Part shown: positions 15,671-27,575 of the stretch, piece after piece
Numbering within the stretch: the stretch's first letter is position 1
Layout of the letters: each line of letters opens with the position of its first letter
Program-made: the position numbers and the translations under genes
Notes under the pieces: generated by a model
The model's database searches: none
What the model saw: only the letters and a program-made list of their open reading frames with translations
What the model was told of the DNA's origin: nothing
Assembly (NCBI GenBank): GCA_963969395.1
Contig: OZ017797.1
Coordinates: forward strand, 29,388,001 to 29,452,000
Length of the DNA: 64,000 bases
Direction: 5' to 3'
DNA from: Pseudoscleropodium purum
Taxonomy: Eukaryota; Streptophyta; Bryopsida; Hypnales; Brachytheciaceae

Positions 15671-16529
15671 TCATAGTTCATCTTGGATTACAGCAGAGGA
15701 TTGCAACAGATAACCGTAGAAACAGAATCTTACACCATCGCCCAGTCGTAGTACATCAAGCATATGAATCTGGGATGCACGCATGGCCAGATCGATTGAA
15801 CCCAAACCACTCTTAAACAGAGGATATGCACGACCCACCTTGAATGATTCCCACAAAGAAAGAGCTGCTCTGTAGTTGACAACCACCTGTCTTCCTCCAT
15901 CTCATTCTGCTGATACGAAAAGCTTCTGTGGATGTGAAATGCAATGTAAAATCATTCGAGCTCCATCCGTCACCACGCACCAGAAGATATGAATGTCGAA
16001 TTTTCTTCCTGCCAGGTAATGCTCATCAGCCACCCAAACCTAAACAATGCAAGCAATCATTTTCATCATTCTAAATTTCTAGACTTTCCAAACCTGCAAG
16101 CCATGGCCGTGGAGAGTCCTTCATGATGGGGATAATGCTCGAAAGGATCAATTTGAAACAGAGAACTGTCAGCTCACAACATTAGTACAGTAGTGTTCCT
16201 CACGAGAAGATTGCTATCAAGTGTAGCTTGGTCCACTTCGCTATGGCCAGCCAACCTCCAAGTCCCACTAACTTTTAGCTCTAGGGTTATCGACCTCCGT
16301 AGCTGAAGTGCTGCGAGAACTCCAGGAACAGATGCCGTCAAATTGCAGAGCCATTAAGGCTACTTTGTAAGGTGATTAGCGAAGTTAGTGCTCCCCATAG
16401 CTCGGTAAACAATGCTACTGCATCTGTATGGCTATGTAGGTAAACAACATTATCTGTACAGTTGTAAACAGACGGAAGACAACCTCCTTTTAGGGCCGCA
16501 AACAATTGGATACCTGAGGAATAAGCCAC
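15671..16529 (-). pseudogene. Unidentified broken coding sequence
   Basis: Several protein-like stretches follow each other on the minus strand. One runs from about 16529 to 16338. One at about 16350-16090 is interrupted by a TGA (before it: LELKVSGTWRLAGHSEVDQA; after it: FQIDPFEHYPHHEGLSTAMA). One at about 16040-15671 has another in-frame TGA (VWVADEHYLAGRKFDIHIFW, then WESFKVGRAYPLF). Composition is balanced and unlike the AT-rich surroundings, so it was probably once coding. Possible splice borders exist (for example a TTTAG before VWVADEHY), but I could not build one open model. I do not recognise the family. Confidence 0.3.
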
Positions 16530-17584
16530 TTTTTGCTACTGCGTCTAGTTACTATTATTAGACTGGTCAAATTTTCATATTTCTTTTGTTGGCAAGTGAA
16601 AGGAAGTTCCAACGCACCAAAGAATGTGACATTTGGTTATCATATGCAAAAGTTGTGAAAGGTCAATGTTTTTTTGGTAGATGTTCTAAAATCGTTTCTT
16701 CAATATATGTACATATTGATTTAGAAATGTACATAGAGTGATGATGGTGGTTTTAGGCCGATTTGGGGTGTTTCCACCTTACATAAACAAATTGTTCTCT
16801 CTTGTTTTCTTTGGCACAATTTCAAGAATGATGTCTAGGAAGGGCTAAGTGAGTTATTAGGGCAGACTTTTATATTGTGTCAAAATTGCAAAAACAAATT
16901 GTATTCTATAATTGGAATTGTTTTTGCCTAACTCCATGATGTTTCATACTTTTACGTGAGTAGGGAAAAACTACATTTTAAAATTAAGTAATTATGTCTT
17001 CTTGTCAAAAGAAAATCTAATTCAAGTTGAACATTAAAATTAGTTTTTTGGAAATCAAAAAGTTGCCTTATCCATTTTCGCAAGCCTCTCCTTAAAATTT
17101 TGGTAACGAACAATTCCAAGTCTCCACTTGCAAACATTACCCATTTCCATGTAAAATTTATTCCATAAAATCTTTTGTCATTTTTGCAAAATTTGGATAA
17201 TAAATTGTACATTATACAAAAGTTTGCCCTAGTGGTGGCCAAAAATTTGGTTGCATTTGATTGGAGGAAGAAAGAAGGTTGTTCTCAATTTATTTAATTT
17301 ATATCTAGATCTTATAAATGAAGGATGACAAAGGCTCAAAGTGGATGGAAAATGCCTTGAAATTGTGCATGTCCTAAATTGTGCACATGTCATGCATATA
17401 TATACACAAGTATTATTGGTACATTATAATGTAAATCATATATTTGGGACAATAAATGTAATTGTTTGTCATGATGAATTCTCAACAGTTCCTAGTAGAG
17501 ATGGCAAAGGTTCTAGTATGTGAGCACGAAAATGCAAGCATGTGGGCTTTCAGCACATATATAAGTAGATATACTAAAACTATT

Positions 17585-17710
17585 GAAGGTTTTTATAATA
17601 TAAACACCTATAATATAGACATCTATATTATAGGCATTTATATTATAGTGACACTATAATGATGGAAGGTTTCTATAATATAAACACCTATAACATAGGT
17701 ATATAGTCTT
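17585..17710. repeat. 80-bp direct duplication with perfect palindromes
   Basis: GAAGGTTT(T/C)TATAATATAA followed by ACACCTATAA occurs at about 17585 and again at 17665. Between the copies lie two perfect inverted repeats: CTATAATATAGA / TCTATATTATAG (arms 17608-17619 and 17622-17633, 2-bp spacer) and ATTATAGTG / CACTATAAT (arms 17642-17650 and 17652-17660). Confidence 0.7.
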
Positions 17711-18316
17711 TTAGGCTCGTATACTCACACTTCTAGGTTCACATAATAATAACCCTTCTTATCTTTATATGAATTGATCTCAACCCTACCCAAAACAATC
17801 ATGAAGCACCAAGTAACCGTGCTAATTACATTATTGTATAATAGATGAAAATTGTTTTGTCAACATATTTGAATGTATTTCATTCATTTGTGTAGTTTTT
17901 AGAATAAGCTTTTGAGAACATTCATAATCCACTTAATTGACACTAAGACTCTTTAGGCTAAAGCATAATTTTTTATTCATATTTAAGCATTAAGATGGTT
18001 GCAACAAGAGAATGGAACTTTTTTGTATTGTTGGTTTCTAAAAAATGCAAAATTTTATTTATTTATTTTGGATACTTTGAATATGTAGAAAAATTATCAA
18101 TAGCATTAGAAGATTTTTGGGGCCTTTGGATGCCTGCGAGTTATCACAGCCTACGAATGTAGGAAATAGATTTGGCACAGCGATCTAACGTAGCCGAGAC
18201 CCTGCCACGTCATTGACCCCAATTTTTTTTTTTAATTTTTTTAAAATTTAAAATTTTTTGCATTTGGACACTATTTTTTTTTTTTTTTTATGAAATTTTT
18301 TTTTCTGACAACGGGT

Positions 18317-18353
18317 TGTTCCCCTCGCTGCGGGGAACAGCTGCAGGGGAACA
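18317..18353. repeat. GC-rich hairpin with a spare third arm
   Basis: TGTTCCCC (18317-18324) pairs perfectly with GGGGAACA (18332-18339) across a 7-base loop. A second GGGGAACA at 18346-18353 could pair instead. The hairpin stands out in DNA that is otherwise over 70% A+T. No U-tract or adjacent gene suggests a terminator. Confidence 0.6.
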
Positions 18354-20581
18354 GACCTGAAACAAGCTTCTAGACCCCCCAAAACTCTTCTAATGTATAG
18401 TCCTACCCTTAAAACTACATAACATCAAAAACTAATAAGGCAATACCACTTCTTCAAACAAATTACTCAAAATTGCAATCAAAACATACAACCTTTATTT
18501 GTCATTAATTACTACATAAGCTTCAAATACAACAAATATACCTTTAGTCAATTCCTCACATCAAATAATTAATACATTTAAATTTGCAATTGAACAAATA
18601 CTACACAACATCAACCAAGTTGTTATCAAATATTTTGTTTATATACTATTTGATAGATTTGTTTAGAAAATCATCTACCTCCCTTTATCATTATAGACCT
18701 CTCTTTTTTAGTACACTCATTATACCTTAAACCACAAATAATAACAATCATTTGAAATTCAACCCTTTTTCTAGATACATCAAACATTACTTGTTAAAAC
18801 CATGTCTTCTAATGTATGCATCACATAAAATATCTCATTTACAAAATGCAACCATTTAATAATAAATATCCAAAAAATATAAAGGCTCCTTTTGAATTGA
18901 AATATCGTATAGTTTTGATATGGGATTTAATTCTTGAGGTATTGTTATAAACCTCAAACAATGAATTTCAATAGAGAACAAAAAATACACTTATGAACAC
19001 AAATGTTTTCACAAGGAACTCAACCATCCAACCATAGAGAGAGGTCAAAGAGAGTCTTGTCATCCCCAAGCTCAATCTTATATAGTAGAAACTATCAATA
19101 TAGACTACTAGTCTACATAAGATAGACTAGGACTTATTTTCTACCTTTTAGCTTTCTATCGTTGGTTCTATTCAAAACCATCTACTAAAGTAAAAGTCCT
19201 AATTATATTTCTCCAATTATATCTTATGATTTCTTATCCAAATCTTGATCTTCCCTTTAGAGTTATTTAACTCCAAATTCCAACATGCTTGTTTTTGTTT
19301 GGGAGTTGTGTAACATTAGTGCATTAGTCATTCAAGTGGTGTTGTCTAACTTCACTATATAAATTCATCATATAAAAATATCGTCTCTAGGCACTCCAAT
19401 GCCCTATCATCTAAGTGGAGTTGTTTAACTCCAGTGCACAAATCCATCGTTTAGAGATCACAAGCTCTACTTATCAACTAATTAATACACAATTTTATCA
19501 TGAATTAATTCATAATCCACCAATGCATTCATCCATCAAAGGTTACAACATGAAGGTCATAACACACTCAATCATCATAAATTCTTTCACTTATCAATGC
19601 ATTCATCTATGAAAGGTTCAAAGGTTGTGATAAAGGTCATGATAGATATATAGTGAGATTCAAAATGAACATGCACATAATTTGTGTCAATTAATTTTAT
19701 TTTTTGACAAATGTATCTATTAGACCTACTTATATTTGATACTAGACTTGATTGAGAATTGACCAAATTTACAATCCATTGAGTCATCTCAAATTAGGCT
19801 CAAGTTCCATCAATTGAACTAAATATTAGCTAGTGACCTATTTTTCCACAAGGATTTAATTTTTTGCCAAATTCCTCCAATTCTCAAATAAACAACATAA
19901 GATTAGCCATGCTATAAATAGGAAATTTAGATAAGCTCTCTATGTTAAGCCTTGGAATCTGATTCATAGTCCAATTCAAAAGATTTAAATGATCTTATCA
20001 ATTGATTTCTGCTGATTTTGAAATGAGGCAAATATAAAGTACGGCTTCTTGCTTCTTCACAGTGGATAGGATAGTTAAAACCTAAGAAAACCTAAGTATT
20101 TTTTTCAAAACCCAAACCAAACTCCACACACACACTCCCCCCCCCCCAAAAAAAAAAAAAAAAAAAATCTTATCATTTCGTTATTCGGTTTTGGGTGGAG
20201 CAGCGGTAATAGGCCCTCCTCTTTAATTAGACCGACGCCCGAGCAGCTGACACACAACAAGGCCATCTTCATCATCGCCCCTCTCAAGACGACAAGGGCT
20301 GCGCGTTACAATCGCCTCGGCAGGTGAGCACGATCGCCAAAATTCGAGGTGAACAATCTCCAAAATCAGATTCTGCAAATACATTCGTCACTTTTTCTTT
20401 GAAACTCTGAAATTCTCGGGAGAGTAATTAGACGTCGCTTTGGTTGCGATTGCTATGAAAAGGAGAAACGGGGATTGATAAATTGGCAATTAGGGTGAAA
20501 GAGGTGATGCTGTAGTGAGATGTTGTGAGCAATTTGGATTGTCTTGCAAGATTTGTACTTGCGCGAGCGAGAGGGAGAGCA

Positions 20582-23500
20582 ATGTCGCACACAGTGAGTA
20601 GTGCGGGATCGTTGCATGCCGTAGCTCGCTGCTTAAGCATCAGAGCAAAGTCGTCATGGTCGGCCGCTTTTGTGCCTTCGTTGCTTGTGCACAGGTCTTT
20701 CTCTCCAGTTTCGATTGGCAGACAGGTCCGGAGTCAAGCGGGGAATCGAAGAAGACAGCACGCCATTGTTCAGCTCGCTTCCCGTGCTGAAACAGGTGGA
20801 GAATCTCGCCGCCGATTGGGACATCACCGCGATGGATTGTAGAATGTGAACGTGCTTGTGATTGAATTTTATTTCTGGATGTACAGAAAACTTGTTTGAA
20901 TTTGCGACTGTTTGTTTGATTCTTGCTTTTTGGTAATGTGCGAGTTGGTGCTAGAGGAATTGCGCAGCATACTTGGTTGTGGTTTTGTTTGGGACTTGTG
21001 ATGTGCATTTCGAAAAGTAAAATGTTTCCAAGAGAGAAATTTACCTAGTAGTAATTTCTTTGCGGGCGCAGGTTCTGCCGGCGCTAGTTTTGCTGCTGCT
21101 GGTGCAGAAATGGGGCAATCGAAATGCGAGACGCCGTATGGAGCTTGGAAGTCTCCGTTGACGGCGGATGTTGTTTCTGGTTCTCAAAAGCGCTTGGGAG
21201 GCGCCGCCATCGATGCCGACGGCCGCTTGCTTTGGCTTGAAGGTCGACCATCTGAAGCTGGGTGAGTTCAAAGAAACCAATACAGTATTCTTAGCACTCT
21301 CTTGATTTGTTCATCTGTTACGGTTTACCATGGACCTGAAGCTCTGAGCTGTCTCGAGTCTAGTGTAATTAGCAAAACGATCACTGAAAAAGTACTTATG
21401 CCTTTTCTGCTTTGGAGTTTCTTGTTGATGCAGCATTGAATTGCGTCTTAGATGATACTTTTTTAATTTCATGCTCTGTTTTATTTATTTATTTATTTAT
21501 TTACTTTGGGGAGTTTTTTGCAGTCGTGTGGTTTTGGTGAGGGAGGGAGCTCAGCCTGGATCAGTTGAGGATATCACTCCAGCTGGTTTTAGTGTGCGTA
21601 CCGTGGTGCATGAGTATGGCGGAGGGGCATTCACAGTCAAGGGAGATCACATCATTTTCTCCAATTATGCTGATCAGAGGTTGTATAAACAGTCTATCAG
21701 TGGAGGTACTAATCTCTCCAACTACCAGGTCATATTGGATTGTCTTGAATTGTGCTCCTGCAGCTATCCAGTTCTTTTGTTGCACTCAATACTATATTTC
21801 AATTTGTTATCCGAACCTCCGTTCAGGGTTTAGGGTTTATTGTTTATGATTTGAATGTCTTGATGTGGATGCCATCGGATTTTTGTAACACCAACGATGA
21901 TCACCTGGGTGGACAGATCGCACTCCTGTGCCTCTAACTCCGGCATACGAGAATAAAGCAGTAAGATATGCAGATGGAGATTTCGATGAAAGATTGAAGC
22001 GAGTGATCGTTGTTCGAGAAGGTAACGGCATTGTAGCACTTGCACTAGTTCTTACAGATAGCAGATGTAGATGCGTTGGTCTATTGATGTAAACCAGTAC
22101 CTTGCATATTATGAGAACATGCAGCAGAGCATCATGGTTTAAGGCTCATAATATATTGTCATTGACGTTTAATCTTCATAGTGAATCATGTATTGAGATA
22201 GTTGGTAACCTGCTCCCTGCTGCAGATAATCGCCAAGAAGGGATTGAAGCCGTTAACGAGATTGTATCCGTGGGTCTCAGCGGTGACTCTAACCTCGGTA
22301 CTCTTTTTTATATCTATATATTGCTATTATTTTGATGAAATGTGTGACATGTCTGCTGATGTCGTAGTTAATCTGCTTTGATGCAGTTGCCATCTTTGGA
22401 TTGTTTATGAACTGGTCTTTAGTGTTGGATTAGTACTGGCAAGAGCATGATGTAATCGATGCATTAAGTCTATGATTCTTGTTTTTTTTTGGTAGCAGAG
22501 CCTAAGGTCCTTGTGAAAGGCAGCGACTTCTACATGTTTCCAAGACTGAGCCCGAATGGTCAAATGCTGGCTTGGATGGAATGGTCTCACCCAAATATGC
22601 CTTGGGATCGAACTTCAATTTGGGTTGGGAAGGTTTCTGATGCTGGGTAAGCGTGACATTGCTGTTTTTATAAATAGCTGTTGGATGTTGCTCTTTTGTT
22701 ATATGATATCAGCTTTGATAGCTACTTTGATTGTATAAATTTACAGCGAATCATTAATGGTGATTCAAATGGCATTTCTGGGGCCATCGTCGTGAATATT
22801 CTTTTAACTGTCATTTGTCTTTATTCATTGTCGTGTATTACACTTGCGTGAACAAACCGCTATCGCGACCACCGTCTGACCTCATATATGCATTTACAGG
22901 GACATAACAAATCCAATTTGTATTGCGGGAGGTGATGTGGGTGTCATAGAAGCTCCTACTGAGCCGAAGTGGTCACCTAAAGGTTCGTTGTCAGTTATAT
23001 CTGAAAAAACTAGCCTCACAAATTTGTTTCGGGTGGAGCATTTATCTATTTTTCTCTCCCTAGGTGTTGTAGTTCCCCTTATTTTTGGTGGGACTATGTC
23101 CCTCCCCACATGCTATTTTCTCTCCTTCAATCGTTTCGCATGATGCCTCGAGATCGTGGTAAGTGCTCAGAGTAAATTAGGTATTTTCGCAACTCACAGT
23201 GATTCAAAAGAAAATATAAAGAATACGACGATTTCAAATACTGACCTTATACCGCGTTCAGGTGACTTGATCTTTGCGTCGGATCGTGGCAGTGGCTTCT
23301 GGAACCTCTACTCCTGGGTATAAATTCCTCCTTCAGTGAAAGTTCATAATGATATCAGTTGGGGCATTCATTTGCTGAGCTATTGGCCTAGCATATTAGA
23401 GACGTCTATTAGTTTAGGAACTTTTTGCATTGACGAATTTAATCCATACGAACTGGAATTTCTTATCCGGAGTGCATGTCTTGTCTGCTCTTCAGGGTGT

Positions 23501-26500
23501 TGGGAAGCAAGTGCAAGCTCTGTGTCCATTGGAGGCCGAGTTTGCAAGACCACCATGGATTTTTGGCCTCTCCTCATTTGGTTTCTTTGACGACTCTGGA
23601 ACTCAAATTGTTTGTACTTACAGGTATTTAGGCTTTTTACCTTTAGTCTTCTCATCAGAATTCATCTTTCTGTACAAACATTTTACCCGAAACATTGCCA
23701 GCTATTATATTTTCTGATCCAGGTCTCATTTGTATTATTATCATACACTACTCCTTTATAACTTAGCCGGATAAGTTTTTACGTTTTTACTTCATGTTTG
23801 AGAAATATTTGGTGGGATTGCCGTAATTCAATTCGTGAAAAATAGCTAGAGTATCCAACTTTTAGTATAATGCATACCGCTGGCTACCTCTACAATATTT
23901 TATGGATTTCGTTCTCATGTGCAGGCAACAGGGGGTATCTTATCTAGCTGCACTTGATCTGTTGACTGGCTCATTGTCACCTATCAAGACAAGATTTACT
24001 GACATACACAATGTGGTAAGTATGCTATGAGTATCTACAAGAGAGTAGCACGAATTGTGAACTTTCAATGGCAATGCTGTTACCAAATAGGTTTTGTGAA
24101 GTAAATTTTTCTAGTTCAGGACATCACCATGAACTGTGCACAATGTTGTGAGTTCCATTAATCGATTCCTTGTCATTTGCTCCACTATGCTGGAAACTAT
24201 GAGTTGCAAGCTATCAAAGTTATCCAACATGCTTTCTGTTATCCAATGGTCCTCACTCTTTGCAGATGTGTTTGTGATTAATTCTGATTATTTTCATATA
24301 CTAGGTTCAGTGATATGCATTATCTATTAAATACTGACCATATGGACGATTGAAAACCTTAATACTACTACTATGATGTGATGACAGTTTGTTAAAGGCA
24401 ATGAGGTGTATTTTAGTGGAGGGTCACCGACCGACACGCTCTCCCTCGTGAAGGTGAGAAACTTCTGAAGTCGATCTCCTGCAAAATTATTTGGGATTTC
24501 AGAGCTGGATTGGATCAATGTCTGTATGCATGCATGAAAGTATTTATATCCAGGCCAGCATAATTATATTTCCAGGATTATATTATCGGAGCTTGAAGTT
24601 TAGACGTGCTTGAGGGTAGTTCAAGAGTTCTTCACGGGTCTCGTCATGAAGAACTCCCTCTGACTGTCCTTAGCATCACTATGTTTGCTTTATGCATTTT
24701 ACACCTTAGTCGTTTCTTACATCACGCTTCATGTTATACCTTCTCGGGAGGCTGTTTTTCTCACAGGTGTGGTTGATTGTAGGTTTCTCTAGCAGAAGGG
24801 AAAGAGGGAGCTGCTAAGGAAGTGGTGCTCTGGTCATCCATTGCTGTGGATATAGAGAAGTACAAGCCCTTCTTTAGCACTCCCAGGGTGGTGGAGTTCG
24901 ACACCAATGTTGCAGGCCAGACAGCATTTGCTAATTACTACCCTCCTGTAAATGGAGACTTCGTTGGTCCAGCTGGAGAGCGTCCACCTTTGCTTGTAAG
25001 AAGCCATGGTATGTTAGGATTTCGTCTGTGTGAACCACTCGTTTCATGAAGCTATATACTATTAGGAATGTACCTGATGATTAAGGTTGCCTTATTTACT
25101 CAGGTTTGGATTGTTTTGGTTAAGTTGATTTCTCTCCTTTGCTGCGGTCTTTACGTGAAATAAGGTGGAAATTATGTTCCGTCAGGGGGCCCAACATCTG
25201 ATTCAAGTACAAATCTGGATCTTGCTGTCCAATATTGGACAAGCCGAGGTTGGGCCTTCGCTGACGTTAACTATGGGGGCAGCACAGGTATGTTTTTCGC
25301 TTCAACTAAATGTGTCTCCGGCGTATGTGCCGTATGATTAACACCTGACTTAAATGCCTCTTCATAGAAGCTTCCAAGTAATTCATTTGAAGTTCGACTG
25401 ATATTGAAATGGGCAGTTTGGTCCAAATAGGCACTTAGCGGATAGTTTATCTGATTCAATTTTCCGGTCGTCTTCCAAAGTAGAAATGCGTCGGATTCTT
25501 GCTGATATTACTCATTTGTGAGGGTGTGTACAGGAGACATTTCTTGATGTAAATTTTTTGGTGCTGTTTTATCCTACTGCTCTTGCAACACAGAAAGATT
25601 TCCTTCTGGTTAATTTTTGACAAGGTTTGAGATTTTGGAGCAGGGTATGGGAGAGAGTACCGAGAGCGGCTCTACGGTCAGTGGGGCATTGTGGATGTCA
25701 ATGACTGCTGCAGCTGTGCTGAATATCTGGTGCACCCTCAAAAAATACTTTAATGAGGATCCATATCAACTTTTCAGTCCAACATTCACGTTATTAGCCT
25801 GTTTGTGTGTCTTTCACAATTAGCCTTTCAGGCAATATATTTCTGTGTATGGTTCAGTTGTTTTGGCCAACGATATGGACTTTACTTTCAAAAACTTTCT
25901 ACTTCTGTTAACGAAAATATTGGGAACTGTGAGGTTTGTGCAGGTAAAGATAGGAGAAGTTGATTCCAAACGGTTGTGCATATACGGAGGTTCGGCAGGA
26001 GGTTACACCACCATGGCCGCTCTGGTGTTCAAGGATACCTTCGCTGCAGGAGCATCGCTCTATGGGGTATCTTCCTGGAACCCTTGATTAGCGAAAATTT
26101 GTTTTTTGAGTGCAATTGCCCTTCATCATGTCTTTGATTGGGCATTCCTTGTCTTCAGACATCAGTAGCACACCAATTTTTTATGCAAAGGTGTACTTAA
26201 AGTGGACCTGGTTTGATCGTGGAAGTGTCTGAGCGTTGCCTTGTACTCAGTGTTGCCTTCTATATCAATGTCTAGCTAATTTATGTACGCTATGTGCACT
26301 GCATAATTGACAGGTAAGCGATTTGAAGAGTTGTTTAGCAGATACTCACAAATTTGAATCTCGCTATTTGGTTAATCTTCTCGGTATGTGCCGATTCTGC
26401 TTCCTTGGCCCATTCTCCGTTTCATAGGTTGTTTATTATTGAAGTGGTAAATATGATCATACTTGCCTTGAAAGAGTTATCATTCCCTATTAGACTAGCA

Positions 26501-27575
26501 TTCTGAGTGATATGTTGCGTCCACTATTCATTTTCGGACATGATATCGCGTGTCTTCAGATTATTTCATCTGCTATGCTGTATCGGAAGGATTATTTGTT
26601 GTGGGGACGATATGAAGGCTGGTATCCATGATTCTGGTCTTGCTGAACATGGAAACTTGTGTCTATTTTGAATGGATGTAGGATATTGTCTTGTTTTGAT
26701 AGTCTTGATATCATCTGATGCTGTCTCTTTATGTTCTTATTGATGGATAAGATCTTCAGCACTTTGGATTTGTTAACCGTGTTCAGGTTCCGAAGATGTC
26801 CTGGAAAAGAATCTGTATGACCGTTCTCCCATCAACTTTCTGGAGAAGCTCTCATGTCCTATTATCCTTTTCCAAGGTCTTGAAGATAAAGTACGTGTTT
26901 TGATCTCTAATCTTCTTGCACCACTGGTGTAGGTTAAGAATTCGTATCCAGTTGCTTGTTGGATGGTAGAAATGAGTTCAAATTTGAGCAACTTGCACAA
27001 TAGTACTATCACCTCGGTTATTGAATTGAGTCCATCTGTCTTGACCTCCAGTTCATATTTGACCCGACTTTATGCTAGATTATCTGTTAATGTTCACGAC
27101 TCTTCGTCTTTTCTTAACATGGCTAAACCTCGTTGATTTGCAGGTCGTACCACCAAGCCAGGCACGGATGATTTATGATGCAGTTAAGGTGAAAGGTATC
27201 CCTGTTGCTCTTGTTGAGTACGAAGGCGAACAACATGGGTTCCGGAAGGTCTTACTTCTCATCCTGTCTCGTCATGACTTTTCATTTATCTAATAGGTTC
27301 TGATGGGCTATAGTTCTAAATACTAGATCTTTGTTCCGGACACGGTTGAAGCTGAAGTAAGCATGGCAAAAAGTTGATAGAAGATGGTCAGTAGTTCTAA
27401 GTAGCTAAGTAACCTAGTTCTTTTTCTCCTTAACGACTGGCATGGCTGGGATTGACAGGCTGAGAATATCCGGAACACACTTGAGCAACAGATGACGTTC
27501 TTAGCTCGTCTTGTTGGGGGATTCCAAGTTGCAGATGACATCGTTCCAATCAAGGTGGAAAATTTTGATAACTGA
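20582..27575 (+). CDS. S9-family serine peptidase (acylaminoacyl/dipeptidyl peptidase-like), probably organellar
   Basis: There are 19 exons: 20582-20795, 21072-21261, 21524-21705, 21917-22021, 22226-22297, 22499-22646, 22900-22982, 23262-23317, 23496-23623, 23925-24015, 24388-24453, 24783-25008, 25186-25287, 25644-25729, 25944-26066, 26314-26383, 26787-26890, 27144-27248, 27459-27575. They join without a stop to 755 residues. An N-terminal beta-propeller ([32 protein letters not shown]) precedes an alpha/beta-hydrolase domain. The Ser600 nucleophile lies in GGSAGG, with Asp681 (GLEDKVVP) and His713 (GEQHGF); [16 protein letters not shown] precedes them. The first 70 residues are rich in Ser, Ala and Arg and poor in acids, typical of a transit peptide. 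The family removes residues or short peptides from N-termini. The start is the first ATG of the frame. Confidence 0.93.

Larger units (their letters stand above)
16530..20581. other. AT-rich intergenic DNA, then promoter of the S9 peptidase gene
   Basis: No gene is supported. It contains a palindrome-rich direct duplication at 17585-17710, a GC-rich hairpin at 18317-18339 inside a small GC island (about 18120-18360), and an imperfect direct repeat (CAATGCATTCATC) near 19520 and 19595. A run of nine C followed by about twenty A lies at about 20140-20166. Positions 20170-20581 are GC-richer and likely hold the promoter and 5' UTR of the downstream gene. Confidence 0.6.
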
